Counted from the first letter of the stretch, positions 1-9,107 are shown. The stretch is DNA of 46,493 nucleotides from Actinoplanes utahensis (GCF_016862455.1 NZ_BOMZ01000102.1:1-46493), one strand, 5' to 3'. The notes: generated by a model from the letters alone, not told the origin. Program-made: numbers and translations.

Positions 1-150
1 CAGCGGTGAGAGCCAGCCGGGGGCGGCTCAGCACGCGAACGGCGGAGTGACAGCTCACGAGCAGGTGGCGAGACCGGGGGGAAACCGGCAGGAGGCGCGG
101 CCACGACTCGACGGCTGACGGCGCGTCGATGGGCGGGTGCGGGTGGTGGT

Positions 151-552
151 TCAGGGGTCGGTGGGCAGGTGGCGGGCGACGGTGGCGACCAGGTCTGCGG
201 CGGCGTAGGGCTTGTCGAGGAAGTCGTCGCACCCGGCTTCGAAGGCGGCTTTCTGGTCCTGTGGCAGGACGCTGGCGGTGACCGCCACCACGGGCGGTTT
301 CCGGGAGGGGGAGTCGGCGGCGGCGAGTTCGCGGGCGAGGGTGAGGCCGTTGCCGTCGGGCAGGTTGAGGTCGAGCAGGATCAGGTCGACCTCGGTGTCG
401 GCCAGGCGTTCGCGGGCGGCGGACAGGGTGGCGGCGTCGATGAGCTCGGCGTTGCGGACGGTGGCGATGTCGGCCCTGGCCAGGACGGCCTTGACCAGCA
501 TGCGGTTCAGTTCCTCGTCCTCGACCAGAAGGATGCGGTGCGGTTGGCTCAT
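151..552 (-). CDS. Stand-alone response regulator receiver (CheY-like)
   Basis: A 133-residue protein made of one receiver domain and nothing else. The acidic pair (EDE, residues 11-13), the phospho-acceptor aspartate (D61, in LLDLNLPDGNG), the conserved Thr (VTAS, about residue 92) and the conserved Lys (DKPY, about 114) are all present, so it should be phosphorylatable. It has no DNA-binding or enzymatic output domain, so it probably works as a phosphorelay intermediate or by protein contact. The ATG overlaps the stop of the upstream hybrid kinase (ATGA at 549-552), so the two are translationally coupled and the kinase is the likely partner. Its phosphotransfer target is not visible here. 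Confidence 0.9.
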   Translation of the reverse strand: MSQPHRILLVEDEELNRMLVKAVLARADIATVRNAELIDAATLSAARERLADTEVDLILLDLNLPDGNGLTLARELAAADSPSRKPPVVAVTASVLPQDQKAAFEAGCDDFLDKPYAAADLVATVARHLPTDP

Positions 553-3500
553 GGACGGTTCCTTCTGTCGGGTGGTGGGACTGCCCGGCGCAGTCTGATG
601 GTCAGCGGAGCCCGCGCCGGGTCGTCCCGGGTGGAACCGGAGGCGGGCGAGGTTCCTGCCGCACCGGCGGAGGCGGCCTCTTCGGCCCCGCGGGCATGCG
701 ATGCCACGCCGGCGCTGACGGCATCTCCCCCCGCCGGGCCGGGCGTCGAGGCCGATCCGGTTTCGCCGGCGGGCGATGAGCCGGTGGGCGATGCGGCGGT
801 GGGCGATCCGGCGGTGGGCGATCCGGTTCCGGCGGTGGGGGATGGGGCGGAGGGGGAGGGCGGACCGGGTTCGGTGGGTTCCGAGAGGTGCATGCCGCTG
901 CCGCCTTCCGTGGATGAGGTGAGAACCGCCGGATCCGGCCCGGAAGCGCCCGGTACGCCGGTGGCGGGGAACGAAGCGGGCCGGGACGGGGAGGAGACGG
1001 CCGGCGGCGTACCGGAGGCAGGGTTGCGGGCGGTCGACGGGGTGAGGGCGGCTTCGGGCGTACCCGGAAGGGATCCGGTGAGGCCGCGCCCGGCCGTGGG
1101 GTGGAGATCCCACCGGGAGGGAAGGTGTTCCGTGCCACCGGAGATGGCTTCCGCGACGGCGCCGCCCACCATGGCCGTCGCGATGAGTGGCGTGGTGTCG
1201 CCGGAGGCGAGGGCCGCCGCGCTGAGGCCGAGGACGGGTGTCTGCCGGTCGGCGGAGATCTCGGCGAGGAGGCTGAACCCGTCCTCCTCCGGGGTGTGCA
1301 TGTCGCAGACGATGAGGTCGAAGTTCTCGCTGCGGGACAGGGCGACCCCGTCCCGGGCGTCGGCGCAGGCGACCACGTCGGCGCCGCCCGCGCGTAGTCC
1401 TTCGGAGATGGCTTCGCGGGCCGCGTCGTCGTGGTCGACGAGCAGGACGCGGGGTGCGGGGCGGGCGGCGACGGCGTTGGCGAGGGCGCTGACCAGGGTG
1501 GGCTGGTCGACGGGTTTGACGAACCAGTCGTGCGCGCCGAGGGCGAGTCCGGTGGGCGCCTCGTCGAGGATGCTGGCGAAGAAGACCGGGATGCCGGCCA
1601 GCCGGTGGTCGGCTTTGAGGCGCCGGATCACCTCGTAGCCGTCGATGCCGGGCAGGGTGACGTCGAGGACGACGGCGTCGGGCCGGTGTTCGCGGGCCAG
1701 CGCGAGGCCGCTCTCGCCGGTGCCGGCCACCTCGACGCGGTAGCCGGCGTTGCCGAGTTGGGTGCGCATGAGTTCGGCGGACTGCGGGTCGTCCTCGATG
1801 AGCAGGACGTACGGCCCGTCGCCGGCTCCGGCGGTGGCGGGTACGACCGCGGCGGCCGGCAGTTCGACGGTGAATTCGCTGCCCCGGCCGGGTTCGGAGG
1901 TGAGGGTGATGGTGCCGTGGTGGGCGTCGACGAGCCGCCGGGTCAGGGCGAGTCCGAGACCGGTGCCGGAGTGCCGCCGGTCCGGGTCGCCGGCCTGCTG
2001 GAACTCCTCGAAGACGCGGTCCAGGTCGGCGGCGGCGATGCCGACGCCGGTGTCGGCGACGACGACCTGGACGCGGTCGCCGGCGGCGCGGGCGGTGACG
2101 GTGATCCGGCCCTGTACGGGTGTGAACTTGACGGCGTTGGAGAGCAGGTTCTCGACGATCTGCCGAAACCGGAGCCGGTCGGCGAGCGCGGTGACCGGGG
2201 CCAGGTCGGCCCGGACCGAGAGTTGTCTGCCGGTGAACAGCGGGGCCAGTGAGGTGAGCAGGTCGTCGATGGCGGTGTCGACGCGAATCGGGGCGGTGCG
2301 CAGTTCCATCCGCCCGGCTTCCACCTTGACCATGTCGAGGATGTCGTTGATCAGGCTGAGCAGGTGCCGGCCGCTGCTGTGCACGTGGTCGACCCAGACG
2401 GCGGGGACCCGGCGGCGGTCGCCGTCCGGTTCTTCGAGGCGCATCAGGTCGCTGAAGCCGATGATCGCGTTGAGGGGGGTACGCAGTTCGTGGCTCATCG
2501 CGGCCAGGAAGTCGCTCTTGGCCTGGCCGGCCCGGGTCAGCGCGGCCACCGAGGCGCTGAGTTCGGCCGTGATCGCCTGCCGTTGGGCGAGGACGCCGGC
2601 GTGGCCGCCGAGGTCGGCGAGCAGCCGCAGGTCGTCTTCGCTGAACAGGTTGCGGTGCCGGTTGAACAGCAGGACCGCGCCTTCCACGTCGGGTGGCACC
2701 CGCATCGGCAGCATGCGGACGAAGTCGTCGGCGAGTCCGGCGCCGAAGTGCGCGACGATCTCCGGGGCGGCGTCGCGCAGCCGGATCGGGACGTCGTGCC
2801 GGGTCAGTGGGGTCAGGGCTGCCCTGATCGGGTCGGTGGAGGCGGGCAGCACCGGGCCGGCGTAGGCGAGCCGGGTCAGCACGCCGCCGTCGCCGTGCAG
2901 CAGGACGGCGACCGCGTCGGCTCCGGTCTGGGCGCGCATGATCTCGGCGTACGTCTGCCAGACCTGTTCCGGTGAATCGGCCGGCGCGTGCAGCAGCCGT
3001 TCGGTGACCGACCGTGCCGCGGTCGACGAGAACAGCCGCCGCAGCCATCGCGGCGGCTGGAAGGCGATCAGGTAGCCGACGGCACTGACCAGGGCGAGGA
3101 CCAGGCTGACGCCGTTGCCCCCGATCCGCAGCATGATCACGACGCCGAAGATGAAGGTGGCGCCGGCCGCGGTCATCAGGCGGGCCCGGTTGGCGCCGGT
3201 GCGCCCGCGGGCCTCCCGGAGGATCAGCATCGCGGCGATGATCTCGAAGGCGCTGAAGTACGTCACCGCGGCGAGGAGCGCCCAGCCGGGCAGCGGCCGG
3301 GGTAAGAGCACCACCGGGCCGAGTGTCGCGGCATAACCGATCAGGGCGGCCGGGAACAGGGCGCGCGGCACCGAGCGGAGCCGGCCGACGAGGCGGAGCG
3401 TGAGGTACGGCTGGCTGAGCACCGCCGCCGCGCTGACCGCGCTGAGCCATCGGGGCTGCGCGCCGCCGTTGGCGACGCGCAGCATGTCGGCGCAGAACGC

Positions 3501-3665
3501 CACCATCAGCGGGGCGAAGAGCAGGGTGACGTCACGGCGCAGCGGATCGCGGCGGCGCAGGTACGCCAGCAGCGCGCGGAGGAAGAGCACCGCGAAGGTG
3601 ACCTCCGCAGCGAGGAGGACGAGGCGGGTCCACTCGACGCTCATATCGGGATTTATCGTATCCAA
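549..3665 (-). CDS. Membrane hybrid sensor histidine kinase with two receiver domains and a long disordered tail
   Basis: A 1038-residue protein. Residues 1-205 hold about six hydrophobic segments, a membrane sensor module. About 220-360 resembles a GAF-type domain. HisKA follows, with the phospho-acceptor His about 392 in SHELRTPLNAIIGF, then a HATPase with the N box (NLLSNAVKFT, about 506) and G boxes (DTGVGI, GTGLGL). Receiver 1 (about 618-735) has acidic DD, D668 and K717. Receiver 2 (about 738-850) keeps D788 (CDMHTPEEDG), but its C-terminal half is eroded and I see no conserved Lys. The last 190 residues are Pro/Ser/Thr/Gly/Ala-rich with SPTAG-type repeats. M8 (3642-3644) is an alternative start; neither has a clear ribosome site. 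It is coupled to the receiver gene at 552. The signal it senses is unknown. Confidence 0.9.
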   Translation of the reverse strand: MDTINPDMSVEWTRLVLLAAEVTFAVLFLRALLAYLRRRDPLRRDVTLLFAPLMVAFCADMLRVANGGAQPRWLSAVSAAAVLSQPYLTLRLVGRLRSVPRALFPAALIGYAATLGPVVLLPRPLPGWALLAAVTYFSAFEIIAAMLILREARGRTGANRARLMTAAGATFIFGVVIMLRIGGNGVSLVLALVSAVGYLIAFQPPRWLRRLFSSTAARSVTERLLHAPADSPEQVWQTYAEIMRAQTGADAVAVLLHGDGGVLTRLAYAGPVLPASTDPIRAALTPLTRHDVPIRLRDAAPEIVAHFGAGLADDFVRMLPMRVPPDVEGAVLLFNRHRNLFSEDDLRLLADLGGHAGVLAQRQAITAELSASVAALTRAGQAKSDFLAAMSHELRTPLNAIIGFSDLMRLEEPDGDRRRVPAVWVDHVHSSGRHLLSLINDILDMVKVEAGRMELRTAPIRVDTAIDDLLTSLAPLFTGRQLSVRADLAPVTALADRLRFRQIVENLLSNAVKFTPVQGRITVTARAAGDRVQVVVADTGVGIAAADLDRVFEEFQQAGDPDRRHSGTGLGLALTRRLVDAHHGTITLTSEPGRGSEFTVELPAAAVVPATAGAGDGPYVLLIEDDPQSAELMRTQLGNAGYRVEVAGTGESGLALAREHRPDAVVLDVTLPGIDGYEVIRRLKADHRLAGIPVFFASILDEAPTGLALGAHDWFVKPVDQPTLVSALANAVAARPAPRVLLVDHDDAAREAISEGLRAGGADVVACADARDGVALSRSENFDLIVCDMHTPEEDGFSLLAEISADRQTPVLGLSAAALASGDTTPLIATAMVGGAVAEAISGGTEHLPSRWDLHPTAGRGLTGSLPGTPEAALTPSTARNPASGTPPAVSSPSRPASFPATGVPGASGPDPAVLTSSTEGGSGMHLSEPTEPGPPSPSAPSPTAGTGSPTAGSPTAASPTGSSPAGETGSASTPGPAGGDAVSAGVASHARGAEEAASAGAAGTSPASGSTRDDPARAPLTIRLRRAVPPPDRRNRP
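783..850 (-). repeat. 15-bp tandem repeat inside the kinase tail
   Basis: The plus strand shows GGTGGGCGAT at 783, 798 and 812-813, with a degenerate copy near 833. On the coding strand this gives repeated SPTAG/SPTAA/SPTG peptides. It lies in the low-complexity C-terminal tail, and the frame is kept because the period is close to five codons. Confidence 0.75.
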
Positions 3666-3709
3666 GCGGGCGTGGCGGAAGGGGCGATACCCGGCTGCCC
3701 AGGGATCGA

Positions 3710-3715
3710 TACGCT
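3710..3715 (+). promoter_or_regulatory. -10 element of ribF (leaderless type)
   Basis: TACGCT matches TANNNT and ends 6 nt before the ribF ATG. There is no Shine-Dalgarno sequence in between, so the transcript probably starts at or next to the ATG. No clear -35 is visible. Confidence 0.5.
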
Positions 3716-3721
3716 AGGCGC

Positions 3722-4654
3722 ATGCAGCGATGGCGGGGGTTCGAATCGGTTCCGTCCGGTTGGGGCCGGTCGGTGGTGACGATCGGGGTCTTCGACGGCG
3801 TGCACCGTGGTCACCAGGCGATCATCGGGCACGCCGTGAAACGTGCCCGTGACCTGGGGCTCCAGTCGGTGGTGATGACTTTCGACCCGCACCCGGCCGA
3901 GGTGGTGCGCCCCGGCTCGCACCCGGCCGTGCTCACCGAGCCGGTCCGCAAGGCCGAGCTGATCGAGGCGCTCGGTGTGGACGCGCTCTGCGTGGTGCCG
4001 TTCACCCCGGCCTTCTCCCAGCTGACGCCGGACGAGTTCGTGCACGACGCCCTCGTCGAGTCGCTGCACACCGCGGCGGTGGTGGTCGGCGACAACTTCC
4101 GGTTCGGGCACCGGGCCACCGGCGACGTGGCGATGCTGGAGTCGCTCGGGCGCACGTTCGGTTTCACCGTCGAGGGGGCTCCGCTGGTCTCCGAGGACGG
4201 ACTGGTGTTCTCCTCCACGTACATCCGCAGTTGTGTCGACGCCGGGGACGTGCGAGCCGCGGCCGCCGCGCTCGGCCGCCCGCACCAGCTCACCGGCGTG
4301 GTGGTCCGCGGTGACCAGCGGGGGCGTGAGCTGGGTTACCCGACGGCCAACCTGATGGCGCACCGCTATGCGGCGGTGCCGGCCGACGGCATCTATGCGG
4401 CCTGGTTCACCCGGGGTGGGGAGCTGGGCGTGCGCCGGCCGGCCAGCGTTTCGATCGGCACCAATCCCACATTCTCCGGAAGGGAACGCCGGATCGAGGC
4501 TTACGTTCTCGATTTCGAGGGTGACCTGTACGGCGAGCGGGTGAGCCTCGACTTCGTCGGGCACCTCCGTGAGCAGCGCAGATACGACGCGATCGAGCCG
4601 CTGATCGCCCAGATTCGGGCCGACGTCGAAGAGACCCGGATGTTGCTGGGTTGA
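3722..4654 (+). CDS. ribF: Bifunctional riboflavin kinase / FAD synthetase
   Basis: A 310-residue cytoplasmic enzyme that phosphorylates riboflavin to FMN and adenylylates FMN to FAD. The N-terminal adenylyltransferase half has the nucleotidyltransferase motif GVFDGVHRGH (22-31), FDPHP about residue 58 and STYIR about 161. The C-terminal riboflavin kinase half has GRELGYPTANL about residue 201, where the PTAN motif binds flavin and metal. The length is typical of the family. The ATG at 3722 sits 6 nt after a TANNNT hexamer. It precedes rpsO and pnp, the usual actinobacterial order. No FMN riboswitch is visible upstream. Confidence 0.97.
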   Translation: MQRWRGFESVPSGWGRSVVTIGVFDGVHRGHQAIIGHAVKRARDLGLQSVVMTFDPHPAEVVRPGSHPAVLTEPVRKAELIEALGVDALCVVPFTPAFSQLTPDEFVHDALVESLHTAAVVVGDNFRFGHRATGDVAMLESLGRTFGFTVEGAPLVSEDGLVFSSTYIRSCVDAGDVRAAAAALGRPHQLTGVVVRGDQRGRELGYPTANLMAHRYAAVPADGIYAAWFTRGGELGVRRPASVSIGTNPTFSGRERRIEAYVLDFEGDLYGERVSLDFVGHLREQRRYDAIEPLIAQIRADVEETRMLLG

Positions 4655-4662
4655 CCCCCTGG

Positions 4663-4668
4663 TAGGGT
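4663..4668 (+). promoter_or_regulatory. Possible -10 element upstream of rpsO
   Basis: TAGGGT lies just after the ribF stop and about 100 nt before rpsO, which would give a leader of about 95 nt. No -35 hexamer has good spacing, so this is only a candidate. Confidence 0.3.
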
Positions 4669-4768
4669 TGAATCGTCGTTGGAATATCCGACACCGGTCC
4701 CGCCTGCCTGCCCGACGCCGCGGGTCGCGGGGTAACCGTGAAATCGGCAACACAGAAGTCCGGAGAAC

Positions 4769-5038
4769 ATGGCGCTCGATCAAGAGACCAAGAACAAGAT
4801 CATGACCGAGTACGCGACCAAGGAGGGCGACACCGGTTCGCCCGAGGTTCAGGTCGCGATGCTCACCAAGCGGATCGCCGATCTGACCGAGCACCTCAAG
4901 CAGCACAAGCACGACCACCACAGCCGTCGTGGTCTGCTCCTGCTCGTCGGTCAGCGCCGCCGCCTGCTGAACTACGTTCAGAAGAAGGACATCGCCCGCT
5001 ACCGGACGCTCATCGAGCGCCTCGGCCTGCGCCGATAG
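4769..5038 (+). CDS. rpsO: 30S ribosomal protein S15
   Basis: 89 residues, the standard S15 length. It has the signature helices: GDTGSPEVQVAMLTKRI (20-36), the HDHHSRRGLL turn (48-57) that contacts 16S rRNA, and YVQKKDIARYRTLIERLGLR at the end. It binds the central domain of 16S rRNA early in 30S assembly. The ATG at 4769 is preceded by GGAG a few nt upstream. It is followed by a strong hairpin and then pnp, the classic rpsO-pnp arrangement. Confidence 0.98.
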   Translation: MALDQETKNKIMTEYATKEGDTGSPEVQVAMLTKRIADLTEHLKQHKHDHHSRRGLLLLVGQRRRLLNYVQKKDIARYRTLIERLGLRR

Positions 5039-5045
5039 TTTCACC

Positions 5046-5070
5046 CCCGGGGGAGCGGCGCTCCCCCGGG
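5046..5070 (+). terminator. Perfect GC hairpin between rpsO and pnp
   Basis: CCCGGGGGAG (5046-5055) pairs perfectly with CTCCCCCGGG (5061-5070) around a five-base loop, 7 nt after the rpsO stop. There is no U-tract. It may be a weak terminator or an RNA-processing and stability element between rpsO and pnp. Confidence 0.7.
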
Positions 5071-5231
5071 AAGCACCACTGACACCCCACGGACCCGCGC
5101 GGCTCACACCCGTCAGCACCGGTCCTCGGTAGTGGTTCCCAGGTGACTTCCCTGGGCACTTCGATCGAAGACCGGCTCGACTGAACCGCGCTGTCGACCG
5201 CCGGGTCCTCGACGAAGGAGTACCGCACTTC

Positions 5232-7574
5232 ATGACAGAGCAGAACAACAACGCTCTCGGTAACAAGATCAGCACCGCTGTCATCGACAACGGATCGTTC
5301 GGCACCCGCGAGATCGTCTTCTCCGCCGGCCGCCTCGCTCAGCAGGCCGCCGGCTCGGTGATCGTCCAGCTCGGCGACACCACCGTCCTCTCCGCGACGA
5401 CCGCCAGCAAGCAGCCGAAGGAGCACTTCGACTTCTTCCCGCTGACCGTCGACGTCGAGGAGCGGATGTACGCCGCGGGCCGCATCCCCGGCTCGTTCTT
5501 CCGGCGTGAGGGCCGTCCGTCCGAGGACGCCATCCTCACCTGCCGCCTGATCGACCGGCCGCTGCGCCCGTCGTTCACCAAGGGCCTGCGCAACGAGGTC
5601 CAGGTCGTCGAGACCGTTCTCGCGCTCGACCCCGCCCACCCGTACGACGTCGTCGCGATGAACGCCGCGTCGATGTCGACCAAGCTCTCCGGCCTGCCGT
5701 TCAGCGGCCCGGTCGGCTCGACCCGCGTCGCGCACATCGAGGGCCAGTGGGTCGCCTTCCCGACCCTCGAGGAGCTCGAGCGCGCCACGTTCGACATGGT
5801 CGTGGCCGGTCGCGTCACCGCCGAGGGCGACGTCGCGATCATGATGGTCGAGGCCGAGGCCACCCCGCACGCGATCAAGCTGATCTCCGCCGGGGCCACC
5901 GCGCCGACCGAGGAGATCGTCGCCAGCGGCCTGGAGGCCGCGAAGCCGGCGATCCGCGAGCTGTGCCGCGCGCAGAGCGAGCTGGCCGAGGTCGCCGCCA
6001 AGCCGGTCGCCGACTTCCCGGTCTTCCTCGACTACCAGGACGACGTGCTGGCCGCGGTCTCCGAGGCGGTTCGCGCCGAGGTCGCCGAGGCGCTGAAGAT
6101 CGCCGGCAAGCAGGAGCGCGAGGAGTCCCTCGACCTGGTCAAGGCGAAGGCGCACGAGCTGCTCGACGAGCGGTTCGAGGGTCGGGAGAAGGAGATCAGC
6201 GCGGCTTTCCGCTCGATCACCAAGTCCGAGGTCCGGCAGCGCGTGCTGCGCGAGCAGGTCCGTATCGACGGTCGTGGCCCGCGGGACATCCGCCCGCTGA
6301 CCGCGCTGACCGGCGTTCTGCCCCGCGTGCACGGCTCGGCGCTGTTCGAGCGCGGCGAGACCCAGATCCTGGGTGTCACCACGCTGAACATGCTCCGCCT
6401 GGAGCAGTCGCTGGACACTCTCGCTCCCGAGAAGACCAAGCGCTACATGCACAACTACAACTTCCCGCCGTACTCGACCGGTGAGACCGGCCGGGTCGGT
6501 TCGCCGAAGCGCCGCGAGATCGGCCACGGCGCGCTGGCGGAGCGGGCCCTGGTGCCGGTGCTGCCGTCGCGCGAGGAGTTCCCGTACGCGATCCGCCAGG
6601 TCTCCGAGGCTCTCGGCTCCAACGGTTCGACGAGCATGGGCTCGGTCTGCGCCTCGACGCTGGCCCTGCTCAGCGCCGGTGTGCCGCTGAAGGCCCCGGT
6701 CGCCGGCATCGCCATGGGCCTGATCTCCGACGAGGTCGACGGCAAGACCGAGTACGTCGCGCTGACCGACATCCTCGGCGCCGAGGACGCGTTCGGCGAC
6801 ATGGACTTCAAGGTCGCCGGCACGGCCGAGTTCGTCACCGCCCTGCAGCTGGACACCAAGCTCGACGGCATCCCGTCGGACGTGCTGGCCGGCGCGCTGC
6901 AGCAGGCCCACGAGGCCCGCGCCACCATCCTCTCGGTGATGACCGCCGCGATCGAGGGCCCGGCCGCGATGAGCGAGTTCGCGCCGCGGGTCACCACCGT
7001 GAAGATCCCGGTCGACAAGATCGGCATGGTGATCGGCCCGAAGGGCCAGACCATCAACGCGATCCAGGACGAGACCGGCGCCGACATCTCCATCGAGGAC
7101 GACGGCACCATCTACGTCGGCGCGACCAACGGCCCGGCCGCCGAGGCCGCGGTCGAGCGGATCAACGCGATCGCCAACCCGACCATGCCGAAGGCCGGCG
7201 ACAAGTTCCTCGGCACCGTGGTGAAGACGGCCGCGTTCGGCGCGTTCATCTCGCTGCTGCCCGGCCGCGACGGCCTGCTGCACATCTCCAAGGTGGGCGA
7301 CGGCAAGCGGGTCGACAAGGTCGAGGACTTCCTCAACGTCGGCGACAAGGTCGAGGTGTCGATCGCGGACATCGACCAGCGCGGCAAGATCTACCTGGAC
7401 AAGGTCCGCCCGGAGGGCGAGGAGGCCCCGGCCGCCGCTCCCGAGGCGTCGGGCGAGGCCCAGTCGGAGAGCCGCCCGCCGCGTGAGGACCGCGGTCCTC
7501 GCGAGGGTGGCGGCGAGCCCCGCCGTCGCCGGTCGCGCCCGGCCGGTGAGCGTGGCGGCGAGCGCCGCGACTAA
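5232..7574 (+). CDS. pnp: Polyribonucleotide nucleotidyltransferase (PNPase)
   Basis: A 780-residue 3'-to-5' phosphorolytic exoribonuclease, also linked to ppGpp-related activity in actinomycetes. It has two RNase PH-like domains (about 15-235 and 345-570), with RPLRPSF about residue 113 and GSNGSTSMGSVCAST about 460, and an alpha-helical domain between them. A KH domain with GPKGQTINAI follows at about 600, then an S1 RNA-binding domain (about 655-725) with FGAFISLLPGRDGLLHISK. The last 50 residues are a charged, Arg-rich disordered tail. AAGGAG (5215-5220) lies 11 nt before the ATG. It is followed directly by the M16 peptidase gene. Confidence 0.98.
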   Translation: MTEQNNNALGNKISTAVIDNGSFGTREIVFSAGRLAQQAAGSVIVQLGDTTVLSATTASKQPKEHFDFFPLTVDVEERMYAAGRIPGSFFRREGRPSEDAILTCRLIDRPLRPSFTKGLRNEVQVVETVLALDPAHPYDVVAMNAASMSTKLSGLPFSGPVGSTRVAHIEGQWVAFPTLEELERATFDMVVAGRVTAEGDVAIMMVEAEATPHAIKLISAGATAPTEEIVASGLEAAKPAIRELCRAQSELAEVAAKPVADFPVFLDYQDDVLAAVSEAVRAEVAEALKIAGKQEREESLDLVKAKAHELLDERFEGREKEISAAFRSITKSEVRQRVLREQVRIDGRGPRDIRPLTALTGVLPRVHGSALFERGETQILGVTTLNMLRLEQSLDTLAPEKTKRYMHNYNFPPYSTGETGRVGSPKRREIGHGALAERALVPVLPSREEFPYAIRQVSEALGSNGSTSMGSVCASTLALLSAGVPLKAPVAGIAMGLISDEVDGKTEYVALTDILGAEDAFGDMDFKVAGTAEFVTALQLDTKLDGIPSDVLAGALQQAHEARATILSVMTAAIEGPAAMSEFAPRVTTVKIPVDKIGMVIGPKGQTINAIQDETGADISIEDDGTIYVGATNGPAAEAAVERINAIANPTMPKAGDKFLGTVVKTAAFGAFISLLPGRDGLLHISKVGDGKRVDKVEDFLNVGDKVEVSIADIDQRGKIYLDKVRPEGEEAPAAAPEASGEAQSESRPPREDRGPREGGGEPRRRRSRPAGERGGERRD

Positions 7575-8906
7575 GTGACAGCGAACCACGAGCGCGGGCC
7601 GGCCAGCAGGCCGGCCCGCGCTTCTACCCGGACCCTGCAGGACGGTGTGAAGAAGACCGTCCTGCCCAGTGGACTGCGCGTCGTCACCGAGGCGATCCCG
7701 ACCACCCGCAGCGCCGCGCTCGGCATCTGGGTCGGGATCGGCTCCCGGGACGAGACGCCGGCCCTGCACGGCGCGTCGCACTTCCTGGAGCACCTGCTCT
7801 TCAAGGGCACCCACAAGCGCACCGCCCTGGACATCTCCTCGGAGATCGAGGCGGTCGGCGGCGAGACCAACGCCTTCACCACGAAGGAGTACACCTGCTA
7901 CTACGCGCGGGTGCTCGACGCGGACCTGCCGCTGGCGGTGGATGTGCTGGTGGACGCGGTGGCCGATTCGCTCCTCGACCCGGCGGACGTGGAGACCGAG
8001 CGCGGTGTCATCCTCGAAGAGATCGCCATGCACGAGGACGAACCGGGCGACGAGGTCCATGACGTCTTCGCCGAGGCGATCTACGGCGACCACCCGCTCG
8101 GGCGGCTGATCTCCGGCACCCCGGAGTCGATCACCCCGATGACCCGGGACCAGATCAACCGCTTCTACCGGCGGCGGTACACGGCCCCGGAGATCGTGGT
8201 CGCGGCCGCCGGCAACCTGGATCACGCCACGGTGGTGCGGCTGGTGCGCAAGGCCCTGGCCGGCACCCCGCTGGACACCGGACCGGCGGCGCCGGCTCAG
8301 CCACGTCCGGCGGACCGGCGGGTACGCGTCCGCAAGGCCCACGACGTCGTCCTGCACCGTGACACCGAGCAGGCGCACATCGTGCTGGGCGGTCCCGGGA
8401 TGGGCCGGCACGACGAGCGGCGGTTCGCGCTCGGCGTGCTGAACAACGTGCTCGGCGGCGGCATGTCGAGCCGGCTGTTCCAGGAGATCCGGGAGAAGCG
8501 CGGCCTGGCCTACTCGGTCTACTCCTACGCCGGGCACTACGCCGACAGCGGCCTCTTCGGGGTCTACGCCGGCTGCGCCCCGGCCAAGTCGCGCGAGGTC
8601 CTCGAACTGATCCGGGCGGAACTCGCCCTGGTCGCGGAGAAGGGCATCACGCCGGAGGAACTGGTGCGGGGCAAGGGCATGGCCAAGGGCTCGTACGTGC
8701 TGGGCCTGGAGGACACCGGCTCCCGGATGAGCCGGCTGGCCAAGTCGGAGCTGCTGCACGGCGACCTGATGGGCGTCGACGAGCTGCTCGCCCGGGTGGA
8801 CGGGGTCACCGTCGACGAGGTGAACGCGGTCGCCGCCGACCTGCTGGCCCGGCCGCTGTCGCTGGCCGTGGTGGGCCCGTTCGACGAGGACGAGTTACCC
8901 GCGTAG
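7575..8906 (+). CDS. M16-family zinc metallopeptidase (PepR-like, processing-peptidase type)
   Basis: 443 residues with the inverted zinc motif HxxEH (H69-F-L-E72-H73) and the distal glutamate about E149 in GVILEEIAMHEDEPGD. Both halves of the M16 fold are present, including the C-terminal ..GLAYSVYSYAGHYADSG.. segment. The GTG start comes immediately after the pnp stop (TAA then GTG), so it is co-transcribed with pnp, as in mycobacteria. The N-terminal 20 residues before DGVKKTVLPSGLRVV look non-conserved, so the true start could be slightly downstream. It is probably a cytoplasmic peptidase; the substrate is not known. Confidence 0.93.
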   Translation: MTANHERGPASRPARASTRTLQDGVKKTVLPSGLRVVTEAIPTTRSAALGIWVGIGSRDETPALHGASHFLEHLLFKGTHKRTALDISSEIEAVGGETNAFTTKEYTCYYARVLDADLPLAVDVLVDAVADSLLDPADVETERGVILEEIAMHEDEPGDEVHDVFAEAIYGDHPLGRLISGTPESITPMTRDQINRFYRRRYTAPEIVVAAAGNLDHATVVRLVRKALAGTPLDTGPAAPAQPRPADRRVRVRKAHDVVLHRDTEQAHIVLGGPGMGRHDERRFALGVLNNVLGGGMSSRLFQEIREKRGLAYSVYSYAGHYADSGLFGVYAGCAPAKSREVLELIRAELALVAEKGITPEELVRGKGMAKGSYVLGLEDTGSRMSRLAKSELLHGDLMGVDELLARVDGVTVDEVNAVAADLLARPLSLAVVGPFDEDELPA

Positions 8907-8965
8907 CACCTCCGCGTTCGATCCGGTGTGTCCGAGACGACACTGGAGAAAGCGCCGACATCCCG

Positions 8966-9103
8966 ATGCCGCCGCCGGCTCCCCGGCGGCGGCTCGCCGG
9001 AACGCTGGTCCGGGTGATCGACGTCCTGGTCGGGTGGGCGTACACCGGCCTCGTCCTCCTCGCGGTAGGCCTCGGGGAGCAGCGGCGCCGTACGTTAAGT
9101 TGA
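8966..9103 (+). CDS. Possible 45-residue single-pass membrane protein
   Basis: An ATG frame of 45 codons between the peptidase and dapB. It has a basic N-terminus (PRRR), a hydrophobic helix about residues 12-37 (VRVIDVLVGWAYTGLVLLAV), then a basic end (EQRRRTLS). Third positions are almost all G/C until the last three codons (ACG TTA AGT), where the frame overlaps the dapB -10 element; this also explains the rare TTA codon. The nearest ribosome site, GGAGAA at 8945-8950, is far (15 nt), which weakens the call. No family is recognised. Confidence 0.4.
   Translation: MPPPAPRRRLAGTLVRVIDVLVGWAYTGLVLLAVGLGEQRRRTLS
9096..9101 (+). promoter_or_regulatory. -10 element of dapB (leaderless type)
   Basis: TAAGTT (TANNNT) ends 6 nt before the dapB GTG. 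TACGTT at 9091-9096 is an overlapping alternative. It lies inside the end of the small ORF at 8966. Confidence 0.5.
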
Positions 9104-9107
9104 CGAT

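Noticed and set aside
3650..3721. FMN riboswitch upstream of ribF
   Set aside because: The gap between the kinase and ribF is too short for one, and ribF appears leaderless.
3653..5305. Long reading frame opposite ribF-rpsO
   Set aside because: Open only because GC-rich codons rarely form stops on the other strand; composition is Arg/Pro/His/Gly-rich and it runs antisense to two certain genes.
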